Below are positions 60,601 to 64,000 of a stretch of 64,000 nucleotides of DNA, piece after piece (the stretch's first letter is position 1; every line of letters starts with the position of its first letter). The stretch is from Biostraticola tofi (GTDB lineage: Bacteria; Pseudomonadota; Gammaproteobacteria; Enterobacterales; Enterobacteriaceae), in assembly GCF_004343195.1 (NCBI RefSeq), contig NZ_SMCR01000003.1:434001-498000 (forward strand), given 5' to 3'. The notes beneath the pieces are model-generated. The model ran no database searches and was not told the DNA's origin. It worked only from the letters and a program-made list of their open reading frames with translations. The translations under genes and the position numbers were made by a program.

Positions 60601-62381
60601 AACCCCGCTGGGCCAGTATCGAAGACGCCGCTCGATTGCGCGATGCGCTGGGCTGTCGTCTGCCCCCGGCTATCCCGAGGGATTTTCTGCAATCGGTGCA
60701 TGCGCCGCTGCGCGACCTGCTCAGTCGTTATGCGCGTACCCATGGCCCGTTTACCCCGGCCCAGATGGCGGCGCGGTTCGGTCTGGGCATTGCGATAGTC
60801 AACGAGCAGATCGGACAACTGCGCAGTACCGGCCAGCTGATTCCCTGCAACGTTGCTGGGAAAACGCGCCAAGATGCTGCGCCGGACCCATCAGCTGAAC
60901 ACATCGAGCCCGGCGAAAGTGCGCCGCAGTGGGTCTGGGATGGCGTATTCCGTCGCCTGCGGGCACGTTCACTGCAGGCGGCCCGCGAGGCTACTCAACC
61001 GGTACCGCGGGCGGCGTATGTGCAACTGATCCTTGAACGCCAGGGGGTGTTGTTCGACGCCGGCGTGGCGCCGAAAGGCAGTGAGCCGGACGCGGCCAAA
61101 GGCGCATTCGAAGGTGTCCCGGGGCTGGCGCGGGTCATTGAATTGCTGGCGGGTGTGGCATTGCCGGCGTCGCTTTGGGAGAGCCAGGTGTTGCCGGCCA
61201 GGGTGCAGGACTACCGGCCGGCGATGCTGGATGAACTGATGGCTGCTGGTCAGGTCATGTGGGCAGGCCATGAAGCGTCCGGCGATAATGACGGGCTGAT
61301 ATCCTTGCATCTGCGGGACAATGCCGGTGCCACCTTGCCGCTGGCGACAGCGGATCCCGGCGCCGGGTCCCTGTCCCCCCTGCAGCAGGCAATTCTCAGT
61401 GTACTGGCCGATGGTGGCGCGTACTTTGTGCCGCAGCTGGCGCAGCTTGCCCAGGCCCGCCTGGCGGGAGACGATACCGGGCTCTCCGCAGCGGCCAGCG
61501 ATCCGGCTGATGTTGCCCAGGCTCTGTGGGATCTGGCCTGGCACGGGCAAGTCACCAGTGACACCTGGTCGCCGCTGCGCCTGCTTACCGGCTCACGGCC
61601 GCCAGTGCGCTCGCGGCCGTCCCGTCCCCAGCGGCATCGACGTCAGGTGGCGGGATGGGTGCCGGTCTGGCAACCGGCCAAGCCCCAGCCGGCGAGCAGT
61701 ATCCGCTCGGGCGAGGCGGCGCAGGCCGGCCGCTGGGCATTGCTCAGCGGGGCGCCGGTCAATCCGACGCTCAGGGCGGTTATCCAGACTGAGAACCTGT
61801 TTGACCGCTATGGGGTGATCAGTCGAGGTGTCGCAATCGCTGAACAACTGCCGGGGGGATTTCCGGCCTTGCAACCGGTACTGCGCCAGATGGAACAGGC
61901 GGGCCGGGTGCTGCGCGGGCGATTTATCACCCATCTCGGGGCTGCGCAGTTTGCCGATAAAGAGTGCATTGAACGTCTGCGTGAGCTTGCCCAGCAAAGC
62001 TCTGCAGAACCGGTAGCGCTTGCCGCCGCTGATCCGGCCAATGCGTTCGGCTGGCTGCTGCCGTGGCCCGCCCACCCTTCAGGCATACGACCCGCCCGCC
62101 GTGCCGGTGCCCTGGTGGTTATTTGCCAGGGTAGGCTGAGCGGTTATCTGGCGCAAAGCGGTCGGCAGTTGCTGACTTTTTTTGAGAAGCAAGCTGACGT
62201 TGACGCCGATCGGCATGCCCAGCTGCTGGCGGCATTGACCGCCGCGTTAAAACGCGAGCAGCGGCGAGGGTTTACGCTGGAGTCCATCGACGGACAATCG
62301 GCCCAGGCCAGTCCGCTGGCCAAAGCCTTGCCGGCAGCAGGCTTTTCACGGGTGCCGCAGGGCTATGCCTGGTATGGATAA
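57618..62381 (+). CDS. lhr: ATP-dependent helicase Lhr (large form)
   Basis: 1587-residue superfamily 2 DNA helicase (E. coli Lhr 1538). The helicase core occupies the first ~900 residues. Motif I is VIAPTGSGKTLAAF, motif Ia SPIKALGTDVRRNL, motif II VIVDEIHAV, motif III RIGLSATVRP, motif IV region STIVFTNSRGLAEKL, motif V ATSSLELGIDMG and motif VI QRVGRAGHQVGG. The C-terminal half holds the Lhr-specific winged helices and the large C-terminal domain found in long Lhr proteins, also linked with DNA glycosylase activity. All motifs are intact. DNA-repair 3'-5' translocation role is from family knowledge. The start MPQNKKNA at 57618 has only a weak upstream GACTAAGCG. Confidence 0.95.
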   Translation: MPQNKKNATPLSRFQPATRQWFAKAFSQPTPAQQEAWSAISAGDCTLVIAPTGSGKTLAAFLHAIDQLFEERERQPERQKHTATRVVYISPIKALGTDVRRNLSLPLEGVNAVRGKRGDPPVELTVGMRTGDTPVAERARLLRRPPDILITTPESLYLMLTSKARETLRGVTTVIVDEIHAVAGTKRGSHLALSLERLDALLPAPAQRIGLSATVRPAADVARFLGGAQPVTLVNPPSHRPLDIHIVVPVVDMTDIPARDDGPPETRSSGRAGSIWPHVEASILDEILRCRSTIVFTNSRGLAEKLTARLNEGYSRRSEAGQQDQPEAEHYLSNSGGTGKRASGELPTLARSHHGSVSKEQRAQIEAALKSGELRCVVATSSLELGIDMGLVDNVIQVGAPPSVASALQRVGRAGHQVGGRSTGVFFPRTRFDLIETTVTVERMLAAKLEAIAIPRNPLDVLAQHTVAAVAMEPLDIEQWFDRVRRAEPFRALPRSAFDATLDMLSGRYPSEAFSEFRPRLLWDRDSGLLTARPGAQQLSVTSGGTIPDRGMYSVVLPEGDEQRGARRVGELDEEMVYESRVNDVITLGASSWRIQQITHDQVVVVPAPGRSARLPFWHGEKLGRPAELGQAIGAFIGEIDKALPQRGQPLADDSPMAARLRIAGLNPDACNNLLDLVVEQRESTGAVPTDQTLVIERCRDESGDWRVMLHSPYGQRVHAPWGLAIAARVRQRWHIDPTVVASDDGIIIRLPDAAGRLPGAELFVFDSHGMLQIITDAVGQSALFAARFRECAARALLLPRQRPGKRSPLWQQRLRASQLLDIAREHHDFPLIIETARECLQDVYDLNALQSLMQRLHAGSVQLREVTTETPSPFAANLLFGYVIELMYQGDVPVAEHRASMLQLDSGLLGELLGQVELGELVEPGVVAQVEQELQRTAKTRQARGLEGLVDLLRELGPLNAAEIAARMADTASGDALAQLEAARRIIQLRIAGEPRWASIEDAARLRDALGCRLPPAIPRDFLQSVHAPLRDLLSRYARTHGPFTPAQMAARFGLGIAIVNEQIGQLRSTGQLIPCNVAGKTRQDAAPDPSAEHIEPGESAPQWVWDGVFRRLRARSLQAAREATQPVPRAAYVQLILERQGVLFDAGVAPKGSEPDAAKGAFEGVPGLARVIELLAGVALPASLWESQVLPARVQDYRPAMLDELMAAGQVMWAGHEASGDNDGLISLHLRDNAGATLPLATADPGAGSLSPLQQAILSVLADGGAYFVPQLAQLAQARLAGDDTGLSAAASDPADVAQALWDLAWHGQVTSDTWSPLRLLTGSRPPVRSRPSRPQRHRRQVAGWVPVWQPAKPQPASSIRSGEAAQAGRWALLSGAPVNPTLRAVIQTENLFDRYGVISRGVAIAEQLPGGFPALQPVLRQMEQAGRVLRGRFITHLGAAQFADKECIERLRELAQQSSAEPVALAAADPANAFGWLLPWPAHPSGIRPARRAGALVVICQGRLSGYLAQSGRQLLTFFEKQADVDADRHAQLLAALTAALKREQRRGFTLESIDGQSAQASPLAKALPAAGFSRVPQGYAWYG

Positions 62382-62643
62382 GCCGCCGTTCTCGACAGGT
62401 TGCCGGCATCAATCGCAGTGCATTTCCCTTTAACGGCGCGTCTGAACTGCTTTCGATCGGCAGTGCTTCAATCGCATGGAGCGGGCGGCACAATGGTCAG
62501 GCTGCTCCTGGCGGCCGATGATTTCTGGTGCCGGCCATGACAGTTGCTACCTCTGCCAGATTGCACCTGCCCATGAACGGCCGAAAAATGGTCTATGATT
62601 GTTCTTCATAATTGAGCGCTTTTGGATTAAAAGAGGCTAATGA

Positions 62644-64000
62644 ATGGAGTCCAGATCATTTTCTAAAAGTTGGGGTGCGGAATACCTGGCTGCCGGGACC
62701 GTACGCTTTCGCCTTTGGGCGACCGGACAGGCGCGGGTGACGCTGCGCCTTGCCGGCGAAGATCATGCGATGACGCCGAGCGGCGACGGCTGGTTCGAAT
62801 TGCTGGTCACTGGCGTGTCACCGGGCGCCGAATACCAGTTTGTACTGGCCGACGGCACCGCGGTACCGGATCCAGCCTCCCGCGCCCAGAAGGCCGCTGT
62901 CAACGGTCCCTCGCTGGTTATCGATCCTGGCCGCTATCAATGGCGCAACACCGATTGGTCTGGACGCCGGTGGGAACAATCCGTGGTTTACGAGATGCAT
63001 ATCGGCACCTTTACCCCTGAGGGAACTTTCCAGGCGGCGATGGCCAAACTGCCGTATCTGGCCGAACTCGGTATTACCATGGTCGAGATATTGCCGCTGT
63101 CGCAATTCGGCGGCAATCGTGGCTGGGGTTATGATGGCGTGCTGCTTTACGCGCCGCATTCCGCCTATGGTACGCCGGACGATTTCAAAGCATTGGTCGA
63201 TACTGCCCACGGGCACGGCATCTCGGTGGTGCTGGATATCGTACTCAACCATTTTGGCCCGGAAGGCAATTATCTGCCACTGCTGGCGCCGGACTTCTTT
63301 CATAAAGATCGGATGACCCCATGGGGGGCCGGGATCGCCTATGACGTCGATGCCGCCCGCCGCTATATGCTGGAGGCGCCGCTCTACTGGCTGGAGGAAT
63401 ACAACCTTGACGGACTGCGCTTCGATGCCATCGACCAAATTGTCGATGATGCCGACCAGCACCTGCTGGTGGCTATTGCCGAACGCATTCGCGCCCGGAT
63501 AACCGAGCGGCCGATTCATCTGACCACTGAGGACAGCCGCAACATCATTTTCCTGCACCCGCGCGCGGAAGATGGCTCTGCGCCGCTGTTCACCGGCGAA
63601 TGGAACGACGATTTCCATAATGCGGTACATGTTTTCGCCACCGGCGAGAGCCATGGCTATTACCAGGACTTTGCCGAGCAGCCCGAACGTTTGGTGGCCA
63701 GGGTACTGGCGGAGGGGTTTGCCTATCAGGGCGACATTTCACCGCAGACCGGTAAACCGCGCGGCGTCAAAAGCACCGGCCAGCCGCCGGTCGCCTTTGT
63801 TGATTTTATCCAGAACCACGATCAGATCGGCAATCGCGCCCAGGGCGAGAGGCTTATCCAATTGGCGGGCGCTGATTGTACCCGGGTGCTGTTCGCCACC
63901 TTGCTGCTCTCTCCGCACATTCCGCTGCTGTTTATGGGTGAGGAATATGGCGAGACTCAGCCGTTTCTGTTCTTTACCGATTTCCAGGGGGATCTGGCCA
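62644..64000 (+). CDS. treZ: malto-oligosyltrehalose trehalohydrolase (partial, runs off right edge)
   Basis: First 452 codons of a GH13 enzyme that releases trehalose from maltooligosyltrehalose. The ATG at 62644 follows AAGAGGCTAATGA. An N-terminal beta domain (WGAEYLAAGTVRFRLWATGQARVTL) is followed by the (beta/alpha)8 barrel from YEMHIGTFTPEGTF. Active-site residues are visible: VLDIVLNHFGPEGNYL, the nucleophile in DGLRFDAIDQI, the acid in HLTTEDSRN and the transition-state Asp in FIQNHDQIGNRAQGER. ITMVEILPLSQFGGNRGWGYDGVLLYAPHSAYG is the usual TreZ stretch. treY and glycogen-related genes would be expected beyond the window. Confidence 0.93.
   Translation, partial: MESRSFSKSWGAEYLAAGTVRFRLWATGQARVTLRLAGEDHAMTPSGDGWFELLVTGVSPGAEYQFVLADGTAVPDPASRAQKAAVNGPSLVIDPGRYQWRNTDWSGRRWEQSVVYEMHIGTFTPEGTFQAAMAKLPYLAELGITMVEILPLSQFGGNRGWGYDGVLLYAPHSAYGTPDDFKALVDTAHGHGISVVLDIVLNHFGPEGNYLPLLAPDFFHKDRMTPWGAGIAYDVDAARRYMLEAPLYWLEEYNLDGLRFDAIDQIVDDADQHLLVAIAERIRARITERPIHLTTEDSRNIIFLHPRAEDGSAPLFTGEWNDDFHNAVHVFATGESHGYYQDFAEQPERLVARVLAEGFAYQGDISPQTGKPRGVKSTGQPPVAFVDFIQNHDQIGNRAQGERLIQLAGADCTRVLFATLLLSPHIPLLFMGEEYGETQPFLFFTDFQGDLA

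Overview
The window looks like chromosomal DNA of an enterobacterium in the broad sense (order Enterobacterales). Near-canonical amiA, mltB, ahpC/ahpF, uhpA/uhpB/uhpC, yicN and lhr genes, the gene density and the moderately GC-rich coding sequence all fit. A Sodalis/Pectobacteriaceae-like genome is possible because several genes are broken, but the sequence alone does not settle the genus. No rRNA, tRNA, CRISPR array, phage or intact insertion sequence was recognised.

Layout. (1) 1-4666, minus strand: uhpA-uhpB-uhpC sugar-phosphate sensing system, followed by the binding protein of an AfuA-type ABC importer cut by the window edge. (2) 4899-19380: mostly housekeeping or single genes (D-amino-acid transaminase, AmiA, MATE pump, a TonB-dependent receptor, MltB, an Rpn-type nuclease, dienelactone hydrolase, siderophore-interacting reductase, AhpF, AhpC with a tandem OxyR-like site, an Rdx/SelW protein). 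A glutamine amidotransferase remnant lies behind mltB. (3) 19381-22019: heptanucleotide tandem repeats, then a FepA-type receptor with a strong Fur box. (4) 22020-29148: a long AT-rich leader followed by a compact operon of a sialidase-fold protein, class III aminotransferase, zinc dehydrogenase, CMP-Kdo synthetase, arabinose-5-phosphate isomerase without CBS domains, and a DMT exporter. It appears to be an accessory pathway for making and exporting a modified Kdo-like sugar acid, and is the most novel part of the window. (5) 29352-33880: CSS/EAL phosphodiesterase, SDR, LysR regulator and HSL-type esterase. (6) 34027-43190: two convergent arms around two AbgB-like amidohydrolases, with an M28-like peptidase, two binding proteins and one HisQ/HisM-type permease pair but no ATPase. 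This is probably an amidated amino acid or peptide scavenging locus. A broken ParE/RelE toxin gene sits at the convergence point. (7) 43440-51535: a complete surface-signalling iron locus: perfect Fur box, FecI-like sigma factor, FecR-like regulator, STN-domain TonB receptor, and a FecE/FecC/FecD/FecB-like importer. (8) 51768-55949: a glycoside transporter, a frameshifted GH31 glycosidase, octamer and heptamer tandem repeats, and yicN. (9) 56129-64000: MetE-like methyltransferase, Lhr helicase and the start of treZ.

Themes. Iron acquisition recurs: three TonB receptors, one siderophore reductase, one full importer and two convincing Fur boxes. Gene decay is visible at three places (GATase fragment, toxin fragment, GH31 frameshift). 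Related 7-bp tandem repeats occur at two distant intergenic sites.
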